64,000 bases of DNA from Chryseobacterium gambrini (GCF_900156825.1 NZ_FTOV01000006.1:1-64000); one strand, 5' to 3'. Counted from the first letter of the stretch, positions 26,662 through 36,051 are shown. Notes: generated from the sequence alone by a model not told the origin. Numbers and translations are program-made.

Positions 26662-26768
26662 GTTTAAAAATGGTTAAATGAAATTGGATAATAGGTGTAT
26701 AAAGATCTTTCTGAGGAAAATATTAAATAAAGTAGTTCCATGGTAATATATTTAAAGTTAATAATTCA

Positions 26769-27647
26769 CTAAATCTGAAAGCTTTTTTGTCTTTTAATGG
26801 CGCGATTGGCTTTTCTTCTGGCTTTTCTTACCTTAAAATCGAACCACTTTTCTTTGAATAAATTTCGCATCACATTATCAAAATTCCGGATCAGGACTAA
26901 GTTTTTAAAGACCCGCCATTTTTCCAGCCAGCTAGAAGGCAGAGCCCTTACAGAAACAGAATATCCTTCCGTTTCATACTGAATGTAATGCCACCATCCG
27001 GAAGGAATATAAAGCGTTTCGCCGGGTTGTATAACAGCTTCATAACCGTTTATGTATTTCAGTCCCGGAAATTCTTTGAAATCTGGCTCTTTAATATTGG
27101 TGATGGAATGAAAGTTATAAGGAAGTTTATACAGCAGATCCGACTGTTCCCACGGAAAAAGCCAGATTCGTTTAATGCCTTGAAACTGAGTGATGAAAAC
27201 ATGGGACATATCAATATCCACATGATTTCGGGTAACCGAACCTTCACCTCCGAAAAACATAAAAGGAAGCCATTTTATAATTTTTCCTTTTGTAACATCA
27301 TTGTAAATAATATCATTTTTTAATTCAGGTTTAATGCTTAATAAATTGAATAAAAAAAGACGATGTTCGGTAGGAGAGGTAGTTATGAGATCCAGATATT
27401 CTGAAAAAGTGCTCTGTCCGATTGGTTTACTGGCGATTCTGTCCAGAGATTCAATTTCACTTCCATAGATATTTACTTTATGTTCTCCTGCAATTTCTTT
27501 AAAATATTCGTAATTCCATTTTTCAAAAGCAGGACTATCCGGAGCCGCAAAATCTTTTATGATTACTGGTTTTGCAGGTTTTAGATAGGTTTTGATAAAA
27601 TCCTCTGATGATATATTTTCAATTTTTTGTACTGGTGATAATCGCAT
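26769..27647 (-). CDS. Cupin/JmjC-like Fe(II)/2-oxoglutarate dioxygenase
   Basis: A 292-residue cytoplasmic protein of the cupin-like (JmjC/FIH1-type) fold. The iron-binding triad is visible: His142 and Asp144 in RNHVDIDMSH and the distal His220 in GETLYIPSGWWHYIQ. The basic C-terminus (about 245-292) is rich in Lys and Arg. Such bacterial proteins hydroxylate amino acid side chains in proteins (ribosomal or other), but the target is unknown. It is a single gene, convergent with the M1 peptidase and divergent from kbl. Confidence 0.85.
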   Translation of the reverse strand: MRLSPVQKIENISSEDFIKTYLKPAKPVIIKDFAAPDSPAFEKWNYEYFKEIAGEHKVNIYGSEIESLDRIASKPIGQSTFSEYLDLITTSPTEHRLFLFNLLSIKPELKNDIIYNDVTKGKIIKWLPFMFFGGEGSVTRNHVDIDMSHVFITQFQGIKRIWLFPWEQSDLLYKLPYNFHSITNIKEPDFKEFPGLKYINGYEAVIQPGETLYIPSGWWHYIQYETEGYSVSVRALPSSWLEKWRVFKNLVLIRNFDNVMRNLFKEKWFDFKVRKARRKANRAIKRQKSFQI

Positions 27648-27806
27648 TTTCTGATTTTATTCAGCAAATATAGCAATTAGTCTACTAAAATTATAGACTA
27701 TTAACAAAAGTATTATGATTTTGTACAGACATTTACAATAAAAAGGAGAAATCCTGTTACTTTACCGCGATTTTATTAAATTAGCGCATCTTAAAAATTA
27801 TTAGAA

Positions 27807-29003
27807 ATGATCTCTAAAAAGTATCTTGAAAATTTACAGAACGAACTTCAGAATATTGAAAACGACGGACTTTACAAAAGAGAAAGAATCATCACTTCTC
27901 AGCAGAGTGCCGAAATAGAAGCCAACGGAAAAAAGCTGCTGAACTTCTGTGCGAACAATTATCTGGGATTATCCAACCATCCGGAAGTAATGAAAGCTTC
28001 ACAGGAAATGATAGAATCTCACGGTTACGGAATGTCTTCGGTTCGTTTTATCTGCGGAACTCAGGATATCCATAAACAACTGGAGCAGAAAATTGCAGAC
28101 TTTTTAGGTCTTGAAGATACCATTTTGTATGCTGCCTGTTTTGATGCGAACGGAGGAGTTTTTGAACCTTTATTTACGGAAGAGGACGCGATTATTTCAG
28201 ATGAACTGAACCACGCTTCCATCATCGATGGTGTTCGTTTGTGTAAAGCAGCGAGATACCGTTACAAAAACAACAATATGGAAGATCTGGAAGCTCAGTT
28301 AATTGCAGCTTCTGAAAAAAATCACCGTTTTAAAATCATTGTTACAGACGGCGTTTTCTCAATGGACGGAATCGTTGCAGATCTGAAAGGAGTTTGTGAT
28401 CTTGCCGATAAATACGATGCTTTAGTAATGGTAGATGATTCTCATGCAACAGGTTTCATCGGAAAAACAGGTCGCGGAACGCACGAAGCCAACGAAGTGA
28501 TGGGTAGAGTAGACATCATTACTTCTACGCTTGGAAAAGCTTTAGGAGGGGCTTTAGGCGGATTTACTTCCGGTAAAAAAGAAATCATTGATATGCTGAG
28601 ACAGCGTTCAAGACCGTATTTGTTTTCAAACTCTTTGGCTCCGGGAATCGTGGGAGCAGCTTTGAAGGTTTTGTACATGATTTCTGAAGATACTTCTCTT
28701 CGCGATAAAGTAATGGAAAATGCAGAATATTTCAGAGCGGAAATGAAATCTAAAGGTTTCGATATTCCGGATGGTGATGCTGCCATTGTTCCGGTAATGC
28801 TGTACGATGCGCCTTTGGCTCAGAAAATGGCTGAAAAGTTAATGGACGAAGGAATTTATGTCATCGGATTCTTCTATCCGGTGGTTCCGAAAGGAAAAGC
28901 GAGAATCAGAGTTCAGCTTTCAGCAGCACATACAAGAGAACATCTTGATAAAGCGATTGCTGCGTTTGAAAAAGTTGGAAAAGAATTAGGCGTAATTTCT
29001 TAA
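27807..29003 (+). CDS. kbl: Glycine C-acetyltransferase (2-amino-3-ketobutyrate CoA ligase)
   Basis: PLP-dependent enzyme of threonine breakdown that converts 2-amino-3-ketobutyrate and CoA to glycine and acetyl-CoA. The 398-residue length equals that of the E. coli enzyme. The PLP lysine is Lys244 in [10 protein letters not shown], and the cofactor-binding DGVFSMDG and VDDSHATGF motifs are intact. Related alpha-oxoamine synthases (KAS, serine palmitoyltransferase) share these motifs, but the N-terminal [11 protein letters not shown] and overall sequence favour Kbl. No threonine dehydrogenase gene is next to it. Confidence 0.93.
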   Translation: MISKKYLENLQNELQNIENDGLYKRERIITSQQSAEIEANGKKLLNFCANNYLGLSNHPEVMKASQEMIESHGYGMSSVRFICGTQDIHKQLEQKIADFLGLEDTILYAACFDANGGVFEPLFTEEDAIISDELNHASIIDGVRLCKAARYRYKNNNMEDLEAQLIAASEKNHRFKIIVTDGVFSMDGIVADLKGVCDLADKYDALVMVDDSHATGFIGKTGRGTHEANEVMGRVDIITSTLGKALGGALGGFTSGKKEIIDMLRQRSRPYLFSNSLAPGIVGAALKVLYMISEDTSLRDKVMENAEYFRAEMKSKGFDIPDGDAAIVPVMLYDAPLAQKMAEKLMDEGIYVIGFFYPVVPKGKARIRVQLSAAHTREHLDKAIAAFEKVGKELGVIS

Positions 29004-29028
29004 AAGTAGGCATAATACTGAAAAATAC

Positions 29029-29063
29029 AGTTGGCAAAAACAAATTTCAGTTTTTGCCAACTT
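29029..29063. terminator. Bidirectional terminator between kbl and DUF1573 gene
   Basis: A 13-bp stem, AGTTGGCAAAAAC with GTTTTTGCCAACT, around an eight-base loop, between convergent genes. Confidence 0.82.
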
Positions 29064-29068
29064 AAATT

Positions 29069-29491
29069 TTAACTTTTTCTGTATCCTTCTACATAGAAAA
29101 CTCTTTTAAAAGGGTAAAATGTACCATAAACCGTTACAGGTAAATAAAAATTTCCAATTTCATTAATAGACATATTTACAGAAATTTTTTGTTCCTTTTT
29201 CAGTTGTAAAATACTGTCGTATTCCGGCATTTGTATGCAAGAGCATGGAGGTTTTATAAATAATGATTTTAGGATTTTGTTCCCTGTATTTTTAATTGTA
29301 AAATTTATTGTCTTATGATTTCCTTCTATTGTGTCTAAATCTATATTTGAAGGAAGTTCTATCTTCGTAAGTTCACTTGTTGGAGTCTTCCAAACTTTTG
29401 TAAAGTGAAGATCCGGGATTATGTTCTTATTTTCAGAAGTTTTATTGCAGGAAACTAAATAAAATAAAAACAAAGCGATTATTTTTTTCAT
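29069..29491 (-). CDS. DUF1573-like lipoprotein
   Basis: A 140-residue protein with a lipoprotein signal (LFYLVSC, modified cysteine at residue 15). The region NFTIKNTGNKILKSLFIKPPCSCIQMPEY matches the DUF1573 pattern, an immunoglobulin-like fold with a conserved Cys-x-Cys; members are cell-surface or periplasmic proteins of unknown function. It is the last gene of a three-gene cluster of exported proteins, 7 bp after its upstream neighbour. Base composition is lower in GC than the surrounding core genes. Confidence 0.7.
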   Translation of the reverse strand: MKKIIALFLFYLVSCNKTSENKNIIPDLHFTKVWKTPTSELTKIELPSNIDLDTIEGNHKTINFTIKNTGNKILKSLFIKPPCSCIQMPEYDSILQLKKEQKISVNMSINEIGNFYLPVTVYGTFYPFKRVFYVEGYRKS

Positions 29492-29498
29492 TTTTGTG

Positions 29499-30278
29499 TT
29501 ATTGTAAAATTTTTAATTCATAATAATATCCATTAAGATTAAGACTTTTCCAGCCTTCATTCGGATAATATTCCAGCAGATCACTGTCTTTATTTATTTG
29601 GAAAAAAGTACTGTCTTCCAAGGATTTTTGAAAAAATACCACAAAAAAACCTTCTTTAGGATATTTTATTGTCTTGGGCAAAACAAATTCCCACCGAACG
29701 ACTTTATCTTTTTTCTTTATTTTAAGATCTGATATTTTACTTTCGAAAGCTATCAGTTCTTTATTATTGTCTGGCAATCCGTTCTTGTTACCCAAAAGTT
29801 TTATTTTTACAGTAACATTATCATTATGAGTTCTTGGGATAAAATCTGTCACAGGAAAAATACTAAAAGACTTAATATAAGTTTTTTTCTTTGTATTAAT
29901 TTGTACAAATGTTGCAATCTCGTTATTCGGGAAAATTACCGCATATTCATTTTTTTTAGTGCTTTTTAAAGATTTTTCTTTTTTATTAGATGAGTTTTCA
30001 TAGTTAACCCTTACTTCTTCAATAGTTTTTGTATTATCAAAGAAAATCAAAGAGTCAGGATTAGAATAAAAGTCTAAAAGTTTATTATCATAGAAAATCT
30101 TATCATTTTTTTCAAATTTAAATGACTTAAGAGCATTTGATTTTAACGATGTATTTTTCCCATCTCTTGATATCGTAACAGAATCAAATTTTTTATAGTC
30201 AGAATTTCTAAGAATAATCTGTGCCTTTCCTGAAAAAAGGATAAAAAACATAACAGAGAAAAATAATTTCTCTGTCAT
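29499..30278 (-). CDS. Exported protein of unknown function
   Basis: A 259-residue protein with a signal peptide (about residues 1-20, ending FSGKAQ) and no family I recognise. The mature part is lysine-rich and beta-strand-like (VTVKIKLLGNKNG, VVRWEFVLPKTIKYPKEGFFVVFFQ), suggesting one or two beta-sandwich domains. The start at 30278 (MTEKLF) is chosen because it gives a proper signal peptide; the frame is open to 30326, overlapping the 3' end of the next gene. It is between the Cys-rich small protein and the DUF1573-like lipoprotein and is probably co-transcribed with both. Confidence 0.6.
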   Translation of the reverse strand: MTEKLFFSVMFFILFSGKAQIILRNSDYKKFDSVTISRDGKNTSLKSNALKSFKFEKNDKIFYDNKLLDFYSNPDSLIFFDNTKTIEEVRVNYENSSNKKEKSLKSTKKNEYAVIFPNNEIATFVQINTKKKTYIKSFSIFPVTDFIPRTHNDNVTVKIKLLGNKNGLPDNNKELIAFESKISDLKIKKKDKVVRWEFVLPKTIKYPKEGFFVVFFQKSLEDSTFFQINKDSDLLEYYPNEGWKSLNLNGYYYELKILQ

Positions 30279-30288
30279 TGCTTTTATT

Positions 30289-30561
30289 TTAGCAAAAATG
30301 GTTTGCTGATGTTTCATGGAATTCATGTTCTACAGTTCCTACACCTATCCAAAACACATGGTATTCATAAGTTCCTACACAATCACATTGAAAAGTACCG
30401 TCTGCTTGTTGTTGTCCTCTTGTACAGCTGTAGCTAATCAAATCTCCTGTTCCCCAAAATGGTCTTCTGTCCGTTTCAGATGAAGAATTATCTCCTGTGT
30501 TTTGCGCAAAAGCAAATACAGGTGCTAATGCCAATGCTCCGATAATCATTTTTTGTTTCAT
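30289..30561 (-). CDS. Small exported cysteine-containing protein of unknown function
   Basis: A 90-residue protein with a clear signal peptide (residues 1-19, ending FAFAQ), leaving a mature chain of about 70 residues with four cysteines (SYSC, FQCDC, NHFC) and many aromatic and acidic residues. I do not recognise the family. The frame is open upstream to 30663, but the ATG at 30561 starts the signal peptide. It leads the three-gene exported-protein cluster and faces an XRE regulator 210 bp away. A secreted peptide-like product is possible, but nothing proves a toxin or signal role. Confidence 0.6.
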   Translation of the reverse strand: MKQKMIIGALALAPVFAFAQNTGDNSSSETDRRPFWGTGDLISYSCTRGQQQADGTFQCDCVGTYEYHVFWIGVGTVEHEFHETSANHFC

Positions 30562-30745
30562 GATTTCTAAATTTAAAGTTAATAATTTTGTTTTAGAAAA
30601 CATTTGTGCACTTGTGTTTTTCTGATGTAAATATGAAATGATTTTTTCAAATAGTAAAATCATATTTCGGGTTTTTTGTGAAAAAATATTTAATTGACTT
30701 TCAGTTGATTATGCATAAATGCTCTTTTTTTGAATAGAAAAACAC

Positions 30746-30753
30746 TAATTTTG
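30746..30753 (+). promoter_or_regulatory. Candidate -7 box for XRE regulator
   Basis: TAATTTTG fits the TAnnTTTG -7 element and lies 18 bp before the ATG at 30772. No convincing -33 element at the usual distance was seen. Confidence 0.4.
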
Positions 30754-30771
30754 TTACAAACCACACATTTT

Positions 30772-31143
30772 ATGAACCAGGAAATAACAGAGAAGATAAA
30801 AAAAATAAGAATTTCTAAAGGCTATAATCATCAGGAAATGGCTGATAAACTGAACATTACCAGATCTGCTTATCAAAGGTTAGAATCTGGTGAAACGTAT
30901 TCTTGGGCTAAGTATTTTGAAGAAATAATGGGTATTCTGGAGACGAATCCAAAAGAGTTTTTTTCAGATATTGGAAAGAAAATTTTTAATCAGACGAATG
31001 AAAGTGGTTCTATCGGGTATGTAGAAACTTTGCATCAAGAAAATAAAGAAATTTCAGACAAATTGCTTCAAGCAAAAGATGAGCAGATTGCATTACTGAA
31101 AGAACAGGTTGAGTTCCTAAAAAATCAGCTTTTGAAGCAGTAA
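30772..31143 (+). CDS. XRE family helix-turn-helix regulator
   Basis: A 123-residue cytoplasmic DNA-binding protein. Residues about 4-60 form a Cro/C1-type helix-turn-helix (KIRISKGYNHQEMADKLNIT then SAYQRLESGE), and residues 85-123 form a leucine/glutamine-rich coiled coil (LLQAKDEQIALLKEQVEFL) for dimerisation. The ATG at 30772 is preferred to the upstream one at 30730 because the domain begins there. Divergent from the small exported Cys-containing protein, it may control that cluster. Confidence 0.8.
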   Translation: MNQEITEKIKKIRISKGYNHQEMADKLNITRSAYQRLESGETYSWAKYFEEIMGILETNPKEFFSDIGKKIFNQTNESGSIGYVETLHQENKEISDKLLQAKDEQIALLKEQVEFLKNQLLKQ

Positions 31144-31197
31144 TAAATTAGAATAAATTTCTTAAAAATAAAAAACCTCTACAATTGTAGAATAAAA

Positions 31198-31233
31198 ACA
31201 GAATTTCTATATTTACGGAAATTCTGTTTTTTT
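31198..31233 (+). terminator. Terminator after XRE gene
   Basis: ACAGAATTTC pairs with GAAATTCTGT around ten bases and ends in seven T, immediately before the ATG of the next gene at 31234. The next gene may therefore depend on read-through or on a promoter inside this hairpin. Confidence 0.7.
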
Positions 31234-31674
31234 ATGCAAAAAATATCCCTCATTTTACTGATTGTTTTATTATTGGCTTCCTGCAACACCAAGATGAATC
31301 AGTACATCAAAGACGAAAAGAATGTCAGTAAACGACACGGCAAATGGAAGGAAGAATATTCTTCGGATGAAGGAACGCTGATTGCCGTCGGAAAATATAA
31401 AAACGGTGAAAAAGTCGGGATCTGGAAAACCACATTGAATAATCAGCTTTTTCAGAAAGATAAAATAAAAAAGAACATTACAAAGACCAAAATATACCAT
31501 CAGAACGGGAAGCTGATGCAAAGCGGACAGTCTAAAATGGATGTCTCTAAAAATGAACGCCACTGGTATTACTTCGGAGACTGGAAATTTTACAACGAAA
31601 AAGGAAATCTCCAATACATAAAGAAGTACGAAGATGGTAAAAAAGTAGACAGTATTTCATTCGAAAAACACTAA
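31234..31674 (+). CDS. MORN-repeat-like lipoprotein
   Basis: A 146-residue protein with a lipoprotein signal (LLLASC, cysteine at residue 17). The mature part has repeats of the YwqK/MORN type: GKWKEEY, GKYKNGEKVGIWK, YHQNGKLMQSG, GDWKFYNEKGNLQYIKKYEDGK. Such repeats form a beta-hairpin surface of unclear function on flavobacterial lipoproteins. The ATG is only one base after a terminator T-run. Confidence 0.72.
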   Translation: MQKISLILLIVLLLASCNTKMNQYIKDEKNVSKRHGKWKEEYSSDEGTLIAVGKYKNGEKVGIWKTTLNNQLFQKDKIKKNITKTKIYHQNGKLMQSGQSKMDVSKNERHWYYFGDWKFYNEKGNLQYIKKYEDGKKVDSISFEKH

Positions 31675-31773
31675 GCCTGAAAATCCCTCAACTTTTTAAT
31701 ATAAAATAATGAACATAACAGAATAAAAGCAAGATTTATTCTGTTTTCTAGTAAATATTTTTGTCATTAACAT

Positions 31774-31781
31774 TATATTTG
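31774..31781 (+). promoter_or_regulatory. Candidate -7 box for hemJ
   Basis: TATATTTG fits TAnnTTTG and lies 16 bp before the ATG at 31798. Confidence 0.42.
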
Positions 31782-31797
31782 CCATTAATTTTTCAGA

Positions 31798-32346
31798 ATG
31801 CTTTACACCATAATAAAAGCACTTCATATTATCTTCATGGTAAGCTATTTTGCGGGAATTTTTTATCTCGTAAGAATTTTTGTGTACTATAAAGATACCG
31901 ATGAATTTGCGGAAGAAAAGAAGAAAATCCTCAGAGAACAATATACGTTTATGGCCCGAAGGCTCTGGAACATCATCACCGTTCCTGCCGGAGTAATCAT
32001 GACGGTTTGCGGACTGACGATGATTTTCCTGAATTCAGGATTGATGAAAATGCCATGGTTTCATTTAAAACTAACCTTCCTGATCGGTTTGGCGGTCTAT
32101 CATTACTGGTGCTGGAAAAAAGTTTTAAAACTGAAAGAGCTCAACGGAAGTACTTTAGAAACCGCCAATATAAAACTGAGACAGGCAAACGAAATCGCTA
32201 CTTTCATTTTGTTCCTTGTCGTTTTTACCGTGATTTTAAAAGCTCAGGTTATTGAATACTGGTGGCAATTAATCGCCGGATTTTTCGTTCTGGTATTTTT
32301 AATCATGATGACGGTGAAGCTGGTAAATAAGAATAAGAAAAAGTGA
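31798..32346 (+). CDS. hemJ: HemJ-like protoporphyrinogen oxidase (CopD/UPF0093 family)
   Basis: A 182-residue inner-membrane protein with four to five helices that matches the HemJ family: KALHIIFMVSYFAGIFYLVRIFVY at the N-terminus with the conserved His10, and PWFHLKLTFLIGLAVYHYWC with further histidines in the middle. HemJ oxidises protoporphyrinogen IX to protoporphyrin IX, the penultimate step of heme synthesis, in bacteria lacking HemG/HemY. It is followed at 85 bp by gldF. Confidence 0.87.
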   Translation: MLYTIIKALHIIFMVSYFAGIFYLVRIFVYYKDTDEFAEEKKKILREQYTFMARRLWNIITVPAGVIMTVCGLTMIFLNSGLMKMPWFHLKLTFLIGLAVYHYWCWKKVLKLKELNGSTLETANIKLRQANEIATFILFLVVFTVILKAQVIEYWWQLIAGFFVLVFLIMMTVKLVNKNKKK

Positions 32347-32430
32347 GATAATGGTGAATTGTGAATGGTAAGTTGTGAATTTTCCAACACCTAATTCCTG
32401 ACACCTATTACCTAAACCCTAAATAAAACT

Positions 32431-33159
32431 ATGATTGCAATTTTAAAAAAAGAACTTTGGAGCTACTTCGGAAACTGGAGCGCGTGGGTAATCATCGCGG
32501 CTTTCAGTCTGATCGCGACGCTGTTTCTGTTTTTTTTCGACAACGACTCCAACATTTTTGAGATCGGAATGGCTTCACTGCAAAGTTATTTCGTCCTGGT
32601 TCCTTGGTTACTGATGTTTATTATCCCCGCACTTTCCATGAAGACTTTTGCGGAAGAGCAGCAAACCGGAACCTTAAACTGGCTGTTTTCCCAACCGCTG
32701 AAAATTTCAGATCTGGTTTTCGGTAAGTTTCTTTCAGTTTGGATCGTTGGAATTTTATGCCTGATTCCATCGTTAATTTACCTTTACACGGTTTATGTTT
32801 TGGGCGTTCCTGCCGGAAATGTAGATTTGGGAATGACGTTCGGAAGTTACATCGGATTAATTATTTTAATTGCAGCATTTTCAGGAGTGGGAATTTTGGC
32901 GTCTTCGCTTTCCCAAAACCAGATTATGGCTTATCTGTTGGGCGTTTTCATGTGTTTCATCATGTATTTCGGGATCGAACAACTGGCAAGTTATAAATTG
33001 TTGGGAGGCGCAGATTTTATTTTACAGAATGTAGGGTTTTACCAGCATTTTTTAGGCTTTACAAGAGGGCTTATTGATTTTAAAGATGTTGCTTATTTTG
33101 CTTTAATTATCGGTGTTACATTAGTTTTGTCCAATCATTTCATTAATAAAAAGAAGTAG
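32431..33159 (+). CDS. gldF: Gliding motility ABC transporter permease GldF
   Basis: A 242-residue ABC-2 type permease with six helices (ELWSYFGNWSAWVIIAAFSL first), matching the GldF component of the GldA-GldF-GldG complex that supports gliding and protein export in Flavobacteriia. The conserved loop KTFAEEQQTGTLNWLFSQP is at about 72-90. The gene is one base before gldG. The GldA ATPase is not in the window, as is usual for these genomes. Confidence 0.92.
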   Translation: MIAILKKELWSYFGNWSAWVIIAAFSLIATLFLFFFDNDSNIFEIGMASLQSYFVLVPWLLMFIIPALSMKTFAEEQQTGTLNWLFSQPLKISDLVFGKFLSVWIVGILCLIPSLIYLYTVYVLGVPAGNVDLGMTFGSYIGLIILIAAFSGVGILASSLSQNQIMAYLLGVFMCFIMYFGIEQLASYKLLGGADFILQNVGFYQHFLGFTRGLIDFKDVAYFALIIGVTLVLSNHFINKKK

Positions 33160-33160
33160 A

Positions 33161-34834
33161 ATGATGAAGAAGATACAGTTCAAATCTCCGTTAGGAATTT
33201 TACTTTTCGTAGTGTTGCCATTGGTTATTATTCTTGCTATTTCAGGAATAAGATTGGATTTAACCAAAGAAAAAAGATATACGCTTTCCGATAATACCGT
33301 TAAGGTTCTGGAATCTGTAAATAAACCTTTGGTAGTCGATGTTTATCTGGAAGGAGACTTTCCGGCAAGTTTCAAGCAGCTTCAGAGCGAAACGAAATTT
33401 ATGCTGGAAGAATTCAGAAAAATTAATCCGAAGATCGATTTTAAATTCATTGATCCTATCAAAACCAAAATGTCTAAAGATACTTTGATGGCGATGGGAA
33501 TGCAGCCTTCCATGCTTCCGGACATCAAAGACGGCAAAGTTTCTCAGATCATGCTCTTTCCTTATGCGGTTGTGAAATACGACAAAAGGGGAGTTTCCAT
33601 TCCTTTGGTGGTTCAGCAGACAGGAATTGATGCCGATCAGCAGCTCACGAAATCTATTGAAAATTTAGAATACAATCTGGTTTCAAACATTAAAAATATT
33701 GCGGCGCACAAAAGAAAGAAAATCGGGATTCTGGTAAATCAGGATGAGCTGAATCCAAGAGAATTTCAGGGATTTATGCAGCTGGCAACGGAAAGTTATG
33801 ATGCAGGTCCTATTATTCCTAAAAATCAGACCGAACTTACCATCGCAGATATTCCGACCTTAAAACAAATGAATGCTTTGGTTATCGCAAAACCAAGAAA
33901 AGCTTTCACAGACGGTGAAAAAGTAATTCTTGACCAATACATCATGAACGGCGGAAAAACTTTGTGGATGATTGATGCCGTAAATGCGGAAATGGATACG
34001 TTGATGAGGTCTCAAAAAGTGATGCCATTTCCTGTAGACATCAACATGACCGATTTTTTCTTCAATTATGGAATCAGGATCAATCCGGCTTTGGTAAAAG
34101 ATGTGAAGAAGTTTGCGCTGTTGAGATTGGTAACGGGAGAAGTGAGCGGAAATCCACAGTACACCAGTCTTCCGTGGCCGTATTTTCCTTTGGGAATCGC
34201 AGAAAGCAACAATCCGATCACTAAAAATATCAATCCTGTAAAGTTTGAATTCCCGACTTCCATCGATACATTGGGCGGAAGAAAAAACATCAAAACGAAC
34301 GTTCTCTTTGAATCGAGTGAAAGAACTTTATTAAAGCAGGTTCCAAATTATGTGGATCTTAAAGAAATTTCCAGTGTCGACAGTCTCGGACAAATGGAAA
34401 AACCAAGCACACCGAAGATTTATGCAGTATCTTTAGAAGGAAAATTCAATTCTGCATATGCTTCAAGAATCGAAAGAAAATCCTATCCGAATTTTAAAAG
34501 TTCGAGCCCTGAAAATAAAATGATTGTGATCGCCGACGGAGACGTAGGAAGAAATAAAGTTCTGAAAGGCGAACCGCTTCCTTTAGGCGTAGATTTGCTT
34601 ACCAACGAACAGTTTGGAAACGAACAGTTCCTGAGAAATGCATTAGATTATCTTCTGGACGACAGCAATCTTATGGATCTCAGAAACCGAAACATCGAAG
34701 AAAGGCTTCTTGACCGACAGAGAATCACGGAAGAGAAAAATAACTGGCAATGGTTTAATTTGCTGCTTCCTTTAGTCATTATCGGTATTTTGGGAGGGTT
34801 GTTCTTCTGGCTGAGAAAGAAGAAATTTGGATAA
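33161..34834 (+). CDS. gldG: Gliding motility ABC transporter protein GldG
   Basis: A 557-residue auxiliary protein of the Gld ABC transporter: an N-terminal membrane anchor (about 12-30), a large periplasmic region (about 31-525) and a C-terminal helix (about 530-552). Motifs of the family such as LTKEKRYTLSDNTVKVLESV and KPLVVDVYLEGDFP near the N-terminus and VIADGDVGRN near residue 460 are present. It is co-transcribed with gldF, one base apart. A 15-bp terminator stem follows. Confidence 0.92.
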   Translation: MMKKIQFKSPLGILLFVVLPLVIILAISGIRLDLTKEKRYTLSDNTVKVLESVNKPLVVDVYLEGDFPASFKQLQSETKFMLEEFRKINPKIDFKFIDPIKTKMSKDTLMAMGMQPSMLPDIKDGKVSQIMLFPYAVVKYDKRGVSIPLVVQQTGIDADQQLTKSIENLEYNLVSNIKNIAAHKRKKIGILVNQDELNPREFQGFMQLATESYDAGPIIPKNQTELTIADIPTLKQMNALVIAKPRKAFTDGEKVILDQYIMNGGKTLWMIDAVNAEMDTLMRSQKVMPFPVDINMTDFFFNYGIRINPALVKDVKKFALLRLVTGEVSGNPQYTSLPWPYFPLGIAESNNPITKNINPVKFEFPTSIDTLGGRKNIKTNVLFESSERTLLKQVPNYVDLKEISSVDSLGQMEKPSTPKIYAVSLEGKFNSAYASRIERKSYPNFKSSSPENKMIVIADGDVGRNKVLKGEPLPLGVDLLTNEQFGNEQFLRNALDYLLDDSNLMDLRNRNIEERLLDRQRITEEKNNWQWFNLLLPLVIIGILGGLFFWLRKKKFG

Positions 34835-34840
34835 AATGAT

Positions 34841-34876
34841 ATAGAAAAAGAGAAGCAAAAACTTCTCTTTTTCTAT
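34841..34876. terminator. Bidirectional terminator after gldG
   Basis: A perfect 15-bp stem, ATAGAAAAAGAGAAG with CTTCTCTTTTTCTAT, around a six-base loop between convergent genes. Confidence 0.85.
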
Positions 34877-34899
34877 TTATTATTTAGTCTTAAAATATT

Positions 34900-36051
34900 T
34901 TATTCTTCGTCATCTGCTTGTTCAAGTAAATCTCTTTGGTATTCTTCAAAAGTTTCTTCTATAAATATTATTCCTCTGTTGATGTCTCGAGCAATAAAGT
35001 TATCTTTGATAGCATTTAATAACGCTGTTTTTCTTTGATCTGGTAATTTCGAAAATTCATTCCAGTCTTCTGATATGAAAGAAAATAAGGTACTTAACTC
35101 GTATGGTGTAATATAAAATTTTCTATCATTTCTAATTAATGCGGCGAAAAGTCTTTTTGAGTATTTTCTTCTCTTATCTCTTGTTTCACTAAATTCAACT
35201 ATTCCTAATTCAGTAATAAGTTGTTGCCAATCAATATTTTTGAGTGCTATTGTTTCAATATTATCAATATTTCTAAACGATAATAAAAATTCAATAATTC
35301 CTCTGAATTGAATAGCACCTTTTGCAGTTTCTTTAAGCTCATCAGATGGAATTGTAGTTAAAATTGCAGTTTTAATATCTTCAATTTGCTTTGATAAAAA
35401 ATCAAGTCTCTTTTCCTCAACAACTTTATTTCTTTGTTCAAATAGTAACCTTTGTAATAATGATGAAAACTGTTTTCTTAAATAATCTTCAATATCTGAA
35501 AATTTTGAAAAATCAATGACACTATTATTCTTGGATCTTAACCTTAGAAAATTTATAAATTCAAATATATAAATAGCTGTATCTTTTTTATCAATAGATG
35601 GAAAATCAAGTTGATCAATAATTCCTTTATTCTTATTTTTTTCATAGAAATGATGGTCGTATGAAACCCGTGAGTCTACAAATGTAAATATTGGAATATC
35701 TGACTCTATAGCATTTAGAATTTCTAATTGTGTTATTGATAATTTGTCTATTGTATCAAATATTTTTGTTCCTCTTGTTTGAGATTTTAAGCCTTCAATA
35801 TCTACATTTGATGTTATTTTCGGAATTGCAGTTCCTCCAAATCTAGAACCAATAATTAAAATAATAATATCAGCATTCTTTACTTCTTGAACACAACTTT
35901 CATGTGTATGTATCCGAGGGTCAAATAAGACATCATTGTAGTCACTCATTATAGGCTCATGTCCAGAGCTTGATAGAAAAGTTCTCATTTGCCCACGAAT
36001 AATATTTAAATCATAGCAAGTTGAGGAAACAAATATTTTTAATGCTGCCAT
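34900..36051 (-). CDS. DUF4062 domain protein
   Basis: A 383-residue cytoplasmic protein. Residues 1-130 carry the DUF4062 domain: KIFVSSTCYDLNIIRGQM, the conserved histidine and cysteine region IHTHESCVQEVKNADIIILIIGSRFGG, and TRGTKIFDTIDKLSITQLE. This Rossmann/TIR-related domain is often the N-terminal module of signalling or defence-like proteins, but its activity is unproven. The rest is charged and helical (195-280 and 290-383) without a recognisable effector domain. Its AT-richness is higher than that of gldG, so it may have arrived by transfer. It stands alone between gldG and a broken AraC gene. Confidence 0.8.
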   Translation of the reverse strand: MAALKIFVSSTCYDLNIIRGQMRTFLSSSGHEPIMSDYNDVLFDPRIHTHESCVQEVKNADIIILIIGSRFGGTAIPKITSNVDIEGLKSQTRGTKIFDTIDKLSITQLEILNAIESDIPIFTFVDSRVSYDHHFYEKNKNKGIIDQLDFPSIDKKDTAIYIFEFINFLRLRSKNNSVIDFSKFSDIEDYLRKQFSSLLQRLLFEQRNKVVEEKRLDFLSKQIEDIKTAILTTIPSDELKETAKGAIQFRGIIEFLLSFRNIDNIETIALKNIDWQQLITELGIVEFSETRDKRRKYSKRLFAALIRNDRKFYITPYELSTLFSFISEDWNEFSKLPDQRKTALLNAIKDNFIARDINRGIIFIEETFEEYQRDLLEQADDEE

